A program made the translations under genes and the position numbers. Shown here piece after piece: positions 9,538 to 18,424 of a stretch of 64,000 bases of DNA. A model generated the notes under the pieces. It saw nothing but the letters and a program-made list of their open reading frames with translations, ran no database searches and was not told the origin of the DNA. Numbering within the stretch: the stretch's first letter is position 1; every line of letters starts with the position of its first letter. Source of the stretch: Methanomicrobia archaeon JdFR-19 (GTDB lineage: Archaea > Halobacteriota > Methanosarcinia > DSM-18856 > Methermicoccaceae); NCBI GenBank assembly GCA_002010075.1, contig MTMG01000017.1:1-64000 (forward strand), in the 5' to 3' direction.

Positions 9538-9915
9538 ATGGCTGTTAAAAACGTTACGAAAAAACCATCCAAACAGAGAAAGAAGAGGATAAAAGCACCA
9601 CTTCATATAAAACGTAAGTTCATTTCAGCTCACCTTTCAAAAGAACTGAGAGAGAAATATAAGAGAAGGAGTTTTCCTGTTAGAAGTGGGGATACTGTAA
9701 AAGTCATGAGAGGAAAATTCAAGGGACACGAGGCAAAGGTCGAGGATGTTGATTATGGTCGTGGTGTGTTGATAATAGATGGCGTAACACTTACAAGGGC
9801 AGATGGTACCGAGGTTCCGAGACCAATTCAGCCCTCGAATGTCATGATTACGAAGTTGAACCTTGAGGATAAGAGAAGGGTTGCAAGTCTTGAAAGGAGA
9901 ATGGAGGGTGCATGA
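9538..9915 (+). CDS. rpl24: Ribosomal protein L24 (uL24)
   Basis: 125 residues. The archaeal N-terminal extension (HIKRKFISAHLSKELREKY) precedes the KOW motif GDTVKVMRGKFKGHEAKVE. It is an early assembly protein at the tunnel exit. The stop overlaps the S4e start (ATGA). Confidence 0.96.
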   Translation: MAVKNVTKKPSKQRKKRIKAPLHIKRKFISAHLSKELREKYKRRSFPVRSGDTVKVMRGKFKGHEAKVEDVDYGRGVLIIDGVTLTRADGTEVPRPIQPSNVMITKLNLEDKRRVASLERRMEGA

Positions 9916-10634
9916 ACATGGGAGACCATATGAAGTTGGTTGCAGCGCCGAGGAGTTGGCCCCTCCCTCGAAAGGGAAGGAAGTGGGTAATGAAGCCGAG
10001 CCCGGGTCCGCACTCAAAGGAAACAAGTCTTCCTTTACTTGTTGTTGTTAGGGACATTCTACATTTGGCTGAGAATGCAAAAGAAGCGAGATATATAATA
10101 AACAAGGGAAACATACTTGTTGACGGCGTAGTTAGAAAGGACCCAAAGTTTCCTGTTGGATTTTTTGATGTGATCACCATACCTAAGATAGACGCCCGAT
10201 ACAGGGTTTTGATAGACCGCAGGGGAAGGCTTAGGTTGGTATCTGAGCCATCCTCTGAGAACCTCACAAAGCTTTACAGAGTACGGAATAAGACGATTGT
10301 GAAGAAAGGGAGAATTCAGTTGAATCTCCATGATGGAGCAAACATACTTGTTGAGGACCAGAACATAAAGCCAGGGGATTCATTACTTTTAGAGCTTCCA
10401 GAAAAGAAGATACTCGGACACATACCTCTCAAACAGGGAGTTCTGGCTTTGATTACAGGAGGACAGCATGCAGGTGAGCTAAGTAGGGTACGTGAGATAA
10501 AGGTTATAAGGAGTCCTATGAGGAATGTGGTACTGCTTGAAGGGTTTGAGACAGTCATAGATTACGTATTTCCGGTTGGAACAGATGAACCATTGATAAA
10601 GATACCTCCTCTCAAGGAAGAGGTGAGTGAGTGA
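9912..10634 (+). CDS. rps4e: Ribosomal protein S4e (eS4)
   Basis: 240 residues, an archaeal/eukaryotic-only protein. HMKLVAAPRSWPLPRKGRKW at the N-terminus, an S4-like RNA-binding part (GNILVDGVVRKD) and a KOW-type C-terminal region (GGQHAGELSRVREI) are visible in the expected order. Either of two close ATGs (9912, 9918) could be the start. The stop overlaps L5. Confidence 0.96.
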   Translation: MNMGDHMKLVAAPRSWPLPRKGRKWVMKPSPGPHSKETSLPLLVVVRDILHLAENAKEARYIINKGNILVDGVVRKDPKFPVGFFDVITIPKIDARYRVLIDRRGRLRLVSEPSSENLTKLYRVRNKTIVKKGRIQLNLHDGANILVEDQNIKPGDSLLLELPEKKILGHIPLKQGVLALITGGQHAGELSRVREIKVIRSPMRNVVLLEGFETVIDYVFPVGTDEPLIKIPPLKEEVSE

Positions 10635-11167
10635 TGCTGGGCGAAGTGGTGGAAAGGGGAGAAAATCCAATGCGAGAGGTTAGAATCGAAAAGGTAGTTG
10701 TGCATATATGTGTGGGTGAGAGTGGACAGCCACTTGTGAATGCAGAGAAAATTCTTGAACAACTAACTGGCCAGAAACCAATACGCTCGAAGGCAAAGAA
10801 AACAATACAATCTTTTGGAATAAAGAAAAAAGAGCCTATCTCAGTAAGAGTAACCTTGAGAGGGAAAAAGGCTGAGGAATTTCTCGAAAAAGCATTTAAT
10901 GTAATAGATAAACGTATAAATGCATCAAGTTTTGATCCGTGGGGCAATTTTGCTTTTGGTATAGAAGAACATACTGACTTTCCAGAAATGTCATATGACC
11001 CGAATGTTGGTATATATGGAATGGACGTGATGGTTTCCCTCTGTCGAAGAGGATACAGAATTGCAAAGAGGAGGGTAGCTCGGACCAAGATACCTCATGC
11101 CCACAGGGTAAGCAGAGAAGATGCAATTGAATATGTTAAAGGCTTGGGAGTCGAGGTGGTGGAGTAA
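10634..11167 (+). CDS. rpl5: Ribosomal protein L5 (uL5)
   Basis: 177 residues from the ATG at 10634; an ATG at 10670 ([12 protein letters not shown]) would match the shortest archaeal forms. [19 protein letters not shown] and the [18 protein letters not shown] segment are diagnostic. L5 binds 5S rRNA in the central protuberance. Confidence 0.95.
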   Translation: MLGEVVERGENPMREVRIEKVVVHICVGESGQPLVNAEKILEQLTGQKPIRSKAKKTIQSFGIKKKEPISVRVTLRGKKAEEFLEKAFNVIDKRINASSFDPWGNFAFGIEEHTDFPEMSYDPNVGIYGMDVMVSLCRRGYRIAKRRVARTKIPHAHRVSREDAIEYVKGLGVEVVE

Positions 11168-11168
11168 A

Positions 11169-11324
11169 ATGGATGAAGAGAAGAAGAAAAGGAAGTTTGG
11201 AAGAGGTGCCAATGAGTGCAAGAGATGTGGGAGAAAGCAAGGGCTTGTACGCAGATATGGTATATATCTGTGTAGGCAGTGTTTCAGGGAGATCGCACCG
11301 CTCATGGGGTTCAAGAAATATTGA
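11169..11324 (+). CDS. rps14: Ribosomal protein S14 (uS14), zinc form
   Basis: 51 residues. It has two CxxC pairs (CKRCGRKQ and LCRQCFRE) for one structural zinc, then [10 protein letters not shown]. The start ATG lies one base after the L5 stop. S14 binds the 16S head. The short zinc-binding form is the normal archaeal type. Confidence 0.96.
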   Translation: MDEEKKKRKFGRGANECKRCGRKQGLVRRYGIYLCRQCFREIAPLMGFKKY

Positions 11325-11336
11325 GGAGGTCAAGAG

Positions 11337-11726
11337 ATGCTAAACGATACACTTGCTGATGCCCTTTCTGCCATAAAAAATGCGGAAATGGTTGGGAAGT
11401 TTGAAGTTGTTGTAAAGCCAGCCTCAAAACTGATTGCAAATGTTCTGAAAATTATGAAGGATTATGAATATATCGAGGAATTTGAGTTCATAGATGATGG
11501 AAAATCAGGTAAGTTCATCGTTAAGTTAAAAGGGCGAATAAATAAGTGTGGTGTGATTAAACCGAGGTTTTCCGTGAAGGTAAGGGAGTTTGAAAAATGG
11601 GAGTCAAGGTATCTTCCAGCAAGAAACCTCGGAATACTGATATTAACAACTTCAAAGGGAGTTCTTTCCCATCATGAAGCAAAGAAATTGGGTATTGGAG
11701 GGGAACTTCTGGCTTATGTGTACTGA
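11337..11726 (+). CDS. rps8: Ribosomal protein S8 (uS8)
   Basis: 129 residues. [19 protein letters not shown] at the N-terminus, and a C-terminal domain with [19 protein letters not shown], which holds the Ser-rich RNA-contact loop of S8. S8 binds the central domain of 16S rRNA and in several organisms represses its own operon. The aggaggtcaagag ribosome site is strong. Confidence 0.96.
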   Translation: MLNDTLADALSAIKNAEMVGKFEVVVKPASKLIANVLKIMKDYEYIEEFEFIDDGKSGKFIVKLKGRINKCGVIKPRFSVKVREFEKWESRYLPARNLGILILTTSKGVLSHHEAKKLGIGGELLAYVY

Positions 11727-11737
11727 GGTGGTAGTTG

Positions 11738-12271
11738 ATGGTTGAGAAGAATAGAAGGGTGGTCCCAATCCCAGAGGGTGTTAGTATCACCAAGACGGGC
11801 AATGTTGTGAGAGTTGAAGGGCCCCTTGGTATTCTCGAGAGAGAGTTCTCATATCCCCGTATAAATGTTGAAATAAAGGATAATGAGGTGGTTGTGGAGA
11901 CTGATAGTAAGCGTAGGCGATATATTGCAATGGTTGGGACATATGCATCCCATATACACAACATGATAAAGGGAGTTACACAAGGATTCTCATACGAGCT
12001 CAAGGTAGTCTATTCTCACTTTCCAATCCAGATATCTGTTAAAGGGAACTTGGTTGAGGTGAGTAATTTCTTAGGTGAGAGGCATCCCAGATATGCAAGG
12101 ATAGTTGGTGATACCAATGTTGAGGTGAGAGGGGACAGAATAGTTGTGAGCGGAATAAACAAGGAAGAAGTCGGACAAACTGCAGCCAACATAGAGCAGG
12201 CAACCCGAGTGAGAGGCTTGGATGTGAGGGTATTTCAGGATGGTGTGTATATCGTGAGTAGGGGTGAGTGA
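11738..12271 (+). CDS. rpl6: Ribosomal protein L6 (uL6)
   Basis: 177 residues from the ATG at 11738. Two L6 repeats are visible: IPEGVSITKTGNVVRVEGPL in the first and VSNFLGERHPRYARI with VSGINKEEVGQTAANIEQ in the second. L6 contacts the sarcin-ricin region where elongation factors bind. The stop overlaps L32e. Confidence 0.96.
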   Translation: MVEKNRRVVPIPEGVSITKTGNVVRVEGPLGILEREFSYPRINVEIKDNEVVVETDSKRRRYIAMVGTYASHIHNMIKGVTQGFSYELKVVYSHFPIQISVKGNLVEVSNFLGERHPRYARIVGDTNVEVRGDRIVVSGINKEEVGQTAANIEQATRVRGLDVRVFQDGVYIVSRGE

Positions 12272-12689
12272 TGTGAGCGAAAAGACAAACGAAAACACCG
12301 AATTCCAGAGGCTTCTGAAGGTAAGGAAGGATAAGAAGATGAGGAAGCCAAAATTCAGAAGACATGACTGGCACAAGAAAAAGAGACTTTCTGAGGTCTG
12401 GAGGAGACCAAGAGGAATCCACAACAAAATGAGGAGACACATCAAAGGAAAGGGGGCCCTAGTCAAAGTTGGGTATCGAGTGCCAAGCATAGTCAGAAAC
12501 CTTCACCCCTCTGGTAAGAGAGAGATTCTGGTACATAATCCTGCAGAGTTAGAGGATATTTCAGGGGACGTGGTTATTAGAATTGGCAGGACTGTCGGAA
12601 TGAGGAAGAGAATATCCATACAGAAAAAGGCTGAAGAGATGGGACTCATCGTCGTAAATAAGAAGGAGATGGGTGGTGAAGAAAGTTGA
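12264..12689 (+). CDS. rpl32e: Ribosomal protein L32e (eL32)
   Basis: 141 residues with a GTG start overlapping L6. After a short charged leader, KKMRKPKFRRHDWHKKKR and the invariant SEVWRRPRGIHNKMRRH appear, followed by KVGYRVPSIVRNLHPSGK. It is found only in archaea and eukaryotes. The stop overlaps the TTG start of L19e by four bases. Confidence 0.95.
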   Translation: MSDVSEKTNENTEFQRLLKVRKDKKMRKPKFRRHDWHKKKRLSEVWRRPRGIHNKMRRHIKGKGALVKVGYRVPSIVRNLHPSGKREILVHNPAELEDISGDVVIRIGRTVGMRKRISIQKKAEEMGLIVVNKKEMGGEES

Positions 12690-13156
12690 CTGACCTAAGA
12701 GTGCAGCGGAGGTTAGCATCTCAAATTCTCAAGGTAGGGCTTGAAAGAGTATGGATAGACCCAGAACAATTGGATGATGTAGCCTCTGCTATCACGAGAG
12801 AGGATGTGAGAGAGCTCATTGAAAAAGGTGTTATAAAGAAGAAACCGGTTCGTGGGATAAGCAGAGGAAGGTTTAGAAGCCGTCTTAAACAAATCAGAAA
12901 AGGCAGAAGATCTGGTCCAGGCTCAAGAAAGGGAGCACGTGGAGCGAGAGACCCTCGGAAAGAGCAGTGGATGAGAAGAATAAGGGCTCAGAGAAGAAGG
13001 TTGAGAGAGCTCAGAGATTCCGGACTTATCACTCGTTCGACATATAGGATGCTGTACCGGAAATCAAAGGGCGGCGAGTTTAGAAGTGTTTCACACCTCG
13101 AACTTTACATACGGGCTCACGGACTCATGTCCACAGAGGTGCGAAAGGAGGAGTGA
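12686..13156 (+). CDS. rpl19e: Ribosomal protein L19e (eL19)
   Basis: 156 residues, very basic. DLRVQRRLASQILKVGLERVW and IDPEQLDDVASAITREDV, then IKKKPVRGISRGRFR, are family hallmarks. The start is the TTG at 12686, overlapping the L32e stop as TTGA; an ATG start is not available at the conserved N-terminus. Confidence 0.95.
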   Translation: MTDLRVQRRLASQILKVGLERVWIDPEQLDDVASAITREDVRELIEKGVIKKKPVRGISRGRFRSRLKQIRKGRRSGPGSRKGARGARDPRKEQWMRRIRAQRRRLRELRDSGLITRSTYRMLYRKSKGGEFRSVSHLELYIRAHGLMSTEVRKEE

Positions 13157-13159
13157 AGA

Positions 13160-13684
13160 ATGGCAACTGGTTCAAGTTATAGGGTTCCTTTAAGGCGCAG
13201 AAGAGAAGGTAAGACGAACTACAGGAAAAGACTCAGGCTATTACTATCCAAGAAACCGAGGATGGTGGTAAGAAAGACAAACAAAATGATAATACTTCAG
13301 CTTGTTGAGTTTAGTCCTGAAGGGGATCGAACAGTTTTGAGATGTGATGGCAGAGTTCTGATAAAGTTTGGTTATGAAGGCTCACTAAAAAGTGTTCCTG
13401 CTTCTTATCTCACTGGGTTGATTTTTGGATACGAAGCTTTAAAAAGAGGATACAAAGATGCAATACTTGATATGGGTCTTCATACTTCATCGAGAGGTTC
13501 AAGAATATATGCGGCAGTTAAAGGTGCTCTTGATGCTGGTTTACAAGTACCATGTTCTGAGGATGTTATTCCTGATGAGGAGAGGATAAGAGGAGAACAC
13601 ATAAAAGATTACAGGGGTGTGGAGATACCCTTTGAACAGGTGAGGAAGAATATAATAAGTCAGTACGAGAGTGATGTGCAATGA
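13160..13684 (+). CDS. rpl18: Ribosomal protein L18 (uL18)
   Basis: 174 residues. [21 protein letters not shown] and the 5S rRNA-binding domain ([37 protein letters not shown]) are typical. L18 holds 5S rRNA with L5. The stop overlaps the S5 start (ATGA). Confidence 0.96.
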   Translation: MATGSSYRVPLRRRREGKTNYRKRLRLLLSKKPRMVVRKTNKMIILQLVEFSPEGDRTVLRCDGRVLIKFGYEGSLKSVPASYLTGLIFGYEALKRGYKDAILDMGLHTSSRGSRIYAAVKGALDAGLQVPCSEDVIPDEERIRGEHIKDYRGVEIPFEQVRKNIISQYESDVQ

Positions 13685-14295
13685 GTGAATTCGAGGAGGA
13701 ATGGAAGCCAAAGACAAGGCTTGGAAGACTGGTTGCATCAGGAAAAATAAAGACGATGGACGATGCACTGAGGTCAGGACTTCCGTTAAAAGAACCCCAG
13801 ATAGTTGATATCCTGCTACCAGACCTCAAGGATGAGGTTATAGATAACAAGATGGTACAGAGAATGACAGACTCAGGGAGAAGATCGAAGTTCAGGGTAG
13901 TTGTGGTTGTGGGGAACGAGGATGGATTTGTTGGGATTGGGCAGGGCAAGGATGTGCAAGTCGGTCCTGCGATTAAAAAGGCTGTTGATAATGCAAAACT
14001 GAACATTGTCCATATCAAAAGAGGATGTGGCTCGTGGGAGTGTTCATGTGATGAAGATCACTCGGTGCCATTCAAAGTAGTTGGAAAGAGTGGAAGTGTG
14101 AGGGTGGTATTACTCCCTGCTCCAAAGGGACTTGGGATTGCTGCAGGTCATACTGCAAAAGTTGTTCTTCAACTTGCTGGTGTAAAAGATGTCTGGACAC
14201 GGACATTTGGGCACACAAAGACCACATTAAACTTCGCTAAGGCAACATTTAACGCACTAAAACAAACTACCCTTATGAGGGTACCAAATGAGTAA
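13681..14295 (+). CDS. rps5: Ribosomal protein S5 (uS5)
   Basis: 204 residues, archaeal S2-type form. The double-stranded RNA-binding domain has [19 protein letters not shown] and GIGQGKDVQ; the C-terminal domain has [20 protein letters not shown]5 lines the mRNA entry channel and affects decoding accuracy. The [13 protein letters not shown] insert is usual for archaeal S5. Confidence 0.96.
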   Translation: MSEFEEEWKPKTRLGRLVASGKIKTMDDALRSGLPLKEPQIVDILLPDLKDEVIDNKMVQRMTDSGRRSKFRVVVVVGNEDGFVGIGQGKDVQVGPAIKKAVDNAKLNIVHIKRGCGSWECSCDEDHSVPFKVVGKSGSVRVVLLPAPKGLGIAAGHTAKVVLQLAGVKDVWTRTFGHTKTTLNFAKATFNALKQTTLMRVPNE

Positions 14296-14309
14296 GTGGA
14301 GGTAAATAG

Positions 14310-14768
14310 ATGTATGCGGTGGTCAGACTCAAAGGCACAATAAACGCCAGACCCGAAGTCAGAGATACCCTAAGGATGTTGAGGCTTACAAGGAATAACT
14401 ACTGCACATTGGTAGAAGAAACTCCCCATTACAAAGGCATGCTTCAAGTTGTCAAAGACTACGTAGCTTTTGGAAAAGTTGGTGCCGATACAATAGAGAT
14501 GCTTTTGAGAATGAGAGGTGAGGTTGTTGGTGGAAATAAACTAACAGACCAGTACGTCAAAGAGAACACACCGTTTTCATCTATCAGAGAGCTGGCAGAG
14601 AAGTTGGCATCCGAGGAGATAAAACTCAAAGATATCCCTGGACTCAGACCAGTATTTCGTATGCATCCAGCAAGAAAGGGATTGAGGAGCATAAAGAAAC
14701 CATATAAGATTGGTGGAGATTTGGGGGAGAGAGATGATATTGAGGAGCTATTGTACAGAATGAGGTGA
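14310..14768 (+). CDS. rpl30: Ribosomal protein L30 (uL30)
   Basis: 152 residues, the long archaeal form. VRLKGTINARPEVRDTLRMLRL at the N-terminus is the L30 ferredoxin-like fold, and FRMHPARKGLRSIKKPY follows near the C-terminus. The stop TGA shares its last base with the ATG of L15. Confidence 0.95.
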   Translation: MYAVVRLKGTINARPEVRDTLRMLRLTRNNYCTLVEETPHYKGMLQVVKDYVAFGKVGADTIEMLLRMRGEVVGGNKLTDQYVKENTPFSSIRELAEKLASEEIKLKDIPGLRPVFRMHPARKGLRSIKKPYKIGGDLGERDDIEELLYRMR

Positions 14769-15175
14769 TGCGGGTGGATATAAAGAAGTACAGAGGCTCA
14801 AGGACTTGTGGAGGAGGAAGTCATAAGAAGAGGAGAGGTGCCGGGAGTAGAGGTGGAAGAGGAAAGGCTGGCTCTCATAAAAGCAAGTTTGTAAAATTTT
14901 TGCTTGAAGGTTACCAGAAAGGAAAACACGGGTTTAAAAGACCCCCAGAAGTCATAAAAGAAAAGAATACGATAAATCTAAGTGAGCTTGAGGAGCTTGT
15001 TAGCTCAGAGTCGTATGAAGGAGATGTTTTGTATGTTGATACTATATCGCTTGGATTCGATAAAGTGCTTGGAAAGGGAAAAATAACGAGACCCATGAAA
15101 GTGGTTGCAAAGGAGTTTTCATCAAAAGCAATTGAAAAAATAAAGGAAGCTGGCGGGGAGGCGGTTATAGAGTAA
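14768..15175 (+). CDS. rpl15: Ribosomal protein L15 (uL15)
   Basis: 135 residues from the ATG at 14768. The glycine/basic N-terminus (GSRTCGGGSHKKRRGAGSR, GGRGKAGSHKSK) threads into 23S rRNA. It has IDTISLGFDKVLGKG-like sequence and the final KAIEKIKEAGGEAVIE. The last codon abuts the secY start. Confidence 0.95.
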   Translation: MRVDIKKYRGSRTCGGGSHKKRRGAGSRGGRGKAGSHKSKFVKFLLEGYQKGKHGFKRPPEVIKEKNTINLSELEELVSSESYEGDVLYVDTISLGFDKVLGKGKITRPMKVVAKEFSSKAIEKIKEAGGEAVIE

Positions 15176-16645
15176 ATGAATGAAGAAACAAAATTAAGAC
15201 TGGTAGAGATATTCAGAAGACTCCCGGTCGTGAAAAGACCTGAGAGACATGTGCCCTTCAAACACAAGCTTTACTGGACAGGGGCGGTTCTGATACTGTA
15301 CTTCGTGTTGGCGAACATTCATCTCTTTGGTCTGTCTCCAGAGTCAATAGACATCTTTGAACAATATAGGGCATTCTTCGCAGGAGAATCTGGTACAATC
15401 ATTCTTTTGGGGATTGGTCCAATCGTTACAGGGTCTATAGTGCTTCAGTTGTTGGTAGGGGCACAAGTACTCAAACTCGATTTATCGAACCCGCTTGACC
15501 AAGCGGTTTTCCAAGGTTTACAAAAGACACTCGTAATTATTATGATAGTCGTTGAGGGTCTCCCTCAGATATTGGGTGGATTTGTGAGACCAGACCCAGA
15601 ACTTGCACACTTGCTTGGTGTCTCTCTCAATACTATAGCCCTCCTTCTCTTTATTCAGATATTCATAGGCGGTCTTTTGATATTGTACATGGACGAGGTC
15701 GTTTCTAAGTGGGGGATTGGTTCTGGCGTTGGATTGTTCATAATTGCAAGTGTATCACAGGGAATAGTTACAGGATTATTGAATTGGAAGATTGTGGATG
15801 GTCTCCCTGCAGGCATAATTCCGAGATGGATTTATTTGGCTCAGCATGGTCTGATGGATTATATTGCCTCTGCATCCATGGCTGAAGTTTTGTATACGCT
15901 CGGAATACTTGCGTTGGCATCTACCATAGGTATATTTCTGTTGGTTGTGTTTGCTGAAAGTACGAGGGTGGAAATACCTCTTGCTCATGCAGCAGTTCGT
16001 GGTGCAAGAGGAAGATTCCCTGTGAAACTGATATACGCTAGTGTGCTTCCAATGATTCTTGTCAGGGCACTGCAAGCAAATATACAGTTATTCGGGACAC
16101 TCCTCTCATCAAAAGGGATAAACATATTTGGAGAGTATGTTGTGACATCAACTGGCTCCTATCCAGTGCCGGGGAGCATCATGTACTATTTAAGACCCAT
16201 ACATGGACCCACAGATTGGGTCCCGTCTCTTGTACTCCACAATGAAACAATATCTCAGATAGCTCTTAGAGTGGGGATGGATGCTTTCTTGCTCATAGTG
16301 GGGGGCATAATCTTTTCAATATTCTGGGTAGAGACGACTGGGATGGATGCGAGAACGGTTGCCCGCAGAATCCAGAGTTCTGGTTTACAGATTCCCGGTT
16401 ATAGGAGGAGTCAAGCATCTATCGAGAAGGTTATGCAGAGATACATTCCGAAAGTCACAGTGCTTGGGGGGGCAATTATAGGGGCACTGACGCTATTCGC
16501 AAGTCTGTTTGGAACTGTGGGTGCTGTGAGTGGAACGGGGTTGTTGCTTGCGGTTTCCATTGTGTATAGATTGTATGAGGATATAGCGTCTGAACAGATG
16601 ATGGAGATGCATCCACTCCTCAGACAATTCTTTGGAAAGGAGTGA
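15176..16645 (+). CDS. secY: Protein translocase subunit SecY (Sec61 alpha)
   Basis: 489 residues, an integral membrane protein with about ten helices. It forms the Sec61-like channel with SecE and Sec61beta. LPVVKRPERHVPFKHKLYWT is the archaeal N-terminus. The plug region (IHLFGLSPESIDIFEQYRA), helix-2 LGIGPIVTGSIVLQLL, GIGSGVGLFI, and the cytosolic loops (GARGRFPVKLIY, then AVSGTGLLLAVSIVYRLYE in the last helix) follow in order. It directly follows L15, the standard end of the spc-like cluster. Confidence 0.97.
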   Translation: MNEETKLRLVEIFRRLPVVKRPERHVPFKHKLYWTGAVLILYFVLANIHLFGLSPESIDIFEQYRAFFAGESGTIILLGIGPIVTGSIVLQLLVGAQVLKLDLSNPLDQAVFQGLQKTLVIIMIVVEGLPQILGGFVRPDPELAHLLGVSLNTIALLLFIQIFIGGLLILYMDEVVSKWGIGSGVGLFIIASVSQGIVTGLLNWKIVDGLPAGIIPRWIYLAQHGLMDYIASASMAEVLYTLGILALASTIGIFLLVVFAESTRVEIPLAHAAVRGARGRFPVKLIYASVLPMILVRALQANIQLFGTLLSSKGINIFGEYVVTSTGSYPVPGSIMYYLRPIHGPTDWVPSLVLHNETISQIALRVGMDAFLLIVGGIIFSIFWVETTGMDARTVARRIQSSGLQIPGYRRSQASIEKVMQRYIPKVTVLGGAIIGALTLFASLFGTVGAVSGTGLLLAVSIVYRLYEDIASEQMMEMHPLLRQFFGKE

Positions 16646-16649
16646 TTTT

Positions 16650-17291
16650 ATGAGGATTGTCATATTTGGTCCACCTGGTGCTGGAAAAGGAACACAAGCA
16701 AAGAAATTATCTGAATACTTTGGAATTCCCCATATATCAACTGGAGATATTTTGAGAGAAGAAATGTCCAAAGGAACAGAACTGGGAAATGTGGTGGAGG
16801 GATATATGGAGAAGGGCGAACTCGTTCCAGACCACATATTGAACGCAATAGTTAGAAAACGCCTCGAGAATGAAAGTTCTTTTATTCTGGATGGATATCC
16901 AAGAACAATTGCTCAGGCAGATGCCCTCGATGAAATGCTAAGTGAGATGGGAAAGCCACTTGATATTGTTATTGACCTCGAAGTGGATGACGAAGAGATA
17001 GTAAGAAGACTGTCGGGCAGAAGAGCATGCAGAAAATGTGGTACTCCCTATCATGTGGAATTCAATCCTCCAAAAGTCCCCGGCGTATGTGATGTTTGTG
17101 GGGGGGAACTCTACCAGAGGGAAGATGACACAGAGGAAGCTGTTCTAAATCGAATAGCTATCTATAAAAGAAAGACACGTCCTTTGTTGGATTACTATGA
17201 AAGAAAAGGAATTCTCAGAAAAATAAATGGTTCAGGCACCATAGATGAAATATTTTCAAATATTATCAAGGCAATTGGGGTGGAAAAGTGA
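16650..17291 (+). CDS. adk: Adenylate kinase, zinc LID type
   Basis: 213 residues from the ATG at 16650. The P-loop is GPPGAGKGTQAKKL (residues 7-20). STGDILREE and DGYPRTIAQA are the AMP-binding parts. The LID carries four cysteines (C127, C130, C147, C150) for structural zinc, as in Gram-positive adenylate kinases. It interconverts ATP, ADP and AMP. The upstream GTG at 16632 overlaps secY and is unlikely. Confidence 0.96.
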   Translation: MRIVIFGPPGAGKGTQAKKLSEYFGIPHISTGDILREEMSKGTELGNVVEGYMEKGELVPDHILNAIVRKRLENESSFILDGYPRTIAQADALDEMLSEMGKPLDIVIDLEVDDEEIVRRLSGRRACRKCGTPYHVEFNPPKVPGVCDVCGGELYQREDDTEEAVLNRIAIYKRKTRPLLDYYERKGILRKINGSGTIDEIFSNIIKAIGVEK

Positions 17292-17893
17292 AGAATAAGA
17301 TAAAAAAGATTGCAGAAAGATTTCTTATATCCTTTGGTGCTGCATTGATGATTAGTGTCATTGTTCTTGGGGATGAGTTCAGAACAGCTATGAGCAACAC
17401 AATGAACATAATTCTTGGCCCACTCACCGCGAATCTTCCAATGTACATAGTGATCTTCATATTGGCGTCCATAACTGGCTTATATTCTGCTCTGATTCAG
17501 AAATACACAATGGATTGGAAGTTCATACATGAAATGCAGGAGAGAATGAGGGAGTTTCAGAAGGAGTTCAGAGAAGCAAGAGCCACAGATAACAAGCAAA
17601 AGCTTGCGAAACTTGAGGAGAAGAGAGCGGAAATGATGGGTGACCAGAGTAAAATGATGAAACAGCAATTAAAACCAATGTTTTACATATCTGTGATATC
17701 TCTGCCGATATTTTTCTGGCTCTATATTCATGTCAAATCAAATCCCTATCTCATGGTCTTCCCACTTGTTGGTACGGTGGGTTTGAATGAGAGTGCGATT
17801 GGACCTTTGCAGTATTGGATAGTTTGGTACATACTGTGTTCGATTGCCATAAGTCAGATAATAAGAAAAGTTCTGGATGTGGGCGGAAGGTGA
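17288..17893 (+). CDS. DUF106 / EMC3-TMCO1-like membrane insertase
   Basis: 201 residues with three membrane segments: one near residues 10-30, one around 45-65 and a C-terminal pair. A long charged coiled coil between them (MQERMREFQKEFREARATDN, LAKLEEKRAEMMGDQSKMMK) is the hallmark of the DUF106 family, the archaeal member of the Oxa1/YidC/EMC3 superfamily. These insert membrane proteins near the ribosome. Its position after secY-adk is conserved in archaea. It overlaps adk by four bases. Confidence 0.9.
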   Translation: MKNKIKKIAERFLISFGAALMISVIVLGDEFRTAMSNTMNIILGPLTANLPMYIVIFILASITGLYSALIQKYTMDWKFIHEMQERMREFQKEFREARATDNKQKLAKLEEKRAEMMGDQSKMMKQQLKPMFYISVISLPIFFWLYIHVKSNPYLMVFPLVGTVGLNESAIGPLQYWIVWYILCSIAISQIIRKVLDVGGR

Positions 17894-17899
17894 ACTTGT

Positions 17900-18421
17900 A
17901 TGAGAATCGCCTTAGGGGGGCTTGCTGGGAGCGGTACAACCACTCTTGCGAATTTGCTCTCAGAAGAACTCGGTTTGAAAGTCGTATCATCGGGGGAGAT
18001 ATTCAGAAAATTTGCAGAGGATAGTGGGATGAGTGTTGAGGATTTTAGTAAATTATGTGAGAGAGACCCTTCTACAGACAAAAAAATAGACGAATATATG
18101 AGAAACTTATCCATGAAAGAAAAAAATGCAATATTTGAGGGGAGATTGGTTGGATATTTCACAGAAGCCGAGTTGAAAGTGTGGTTGAAAGCGCCAGTTG
18201 ATGAGAGAGCAAAGAGAATTGCACAGAGGGAGAACATATCTTTTGAACTGGCTCTTAAACGTACCCTCGAAAGAGAGGAAAGTGAGAGGAAGAGATACTT
18301 ATCGTATTATGGGATAGATATAGATGACACAAGCCCTTACCATGTGGTACTTGATTCAGAGTATTTTAATGCAGAACAATTAAAAGAAGTGGTTGTGTGC
18401 GCTGTCAGTGTTCTGGGGTGA
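17900..18421 (+). CDS. cmk: Archaeal cytidylate kinase
   Basis: 173 residues. The P-loop is GGLAGSGTTTLANLL, the archaeal CMP kinase variant, and VVSSGEIFRK follows. FEGRLVGYF and VDERAKRIAQRE match the nucleotide-binding core. It phosphorylates CMP and dCMP. Archaeal operons often carry L34e and L14e on either side of cmk; neither is present here. Confidence 0.93.
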   Translation: MRIALGGLAGSGTTTLANLLSEELGLKVVSSGEIFRKFAEDSGMSVEDFSKLCERDPSTDKKIDEYMRNLSMKEKNAIFEGRLVGYFTEAELKVWLKAPVDERAKRIAQRENISFELALKRTLEREESERKRYLSYYGIDIDDTSPYHVVLDSEYFNAEQLKEVVVCAVSVLG

Positions 18422-18424
18422 AAA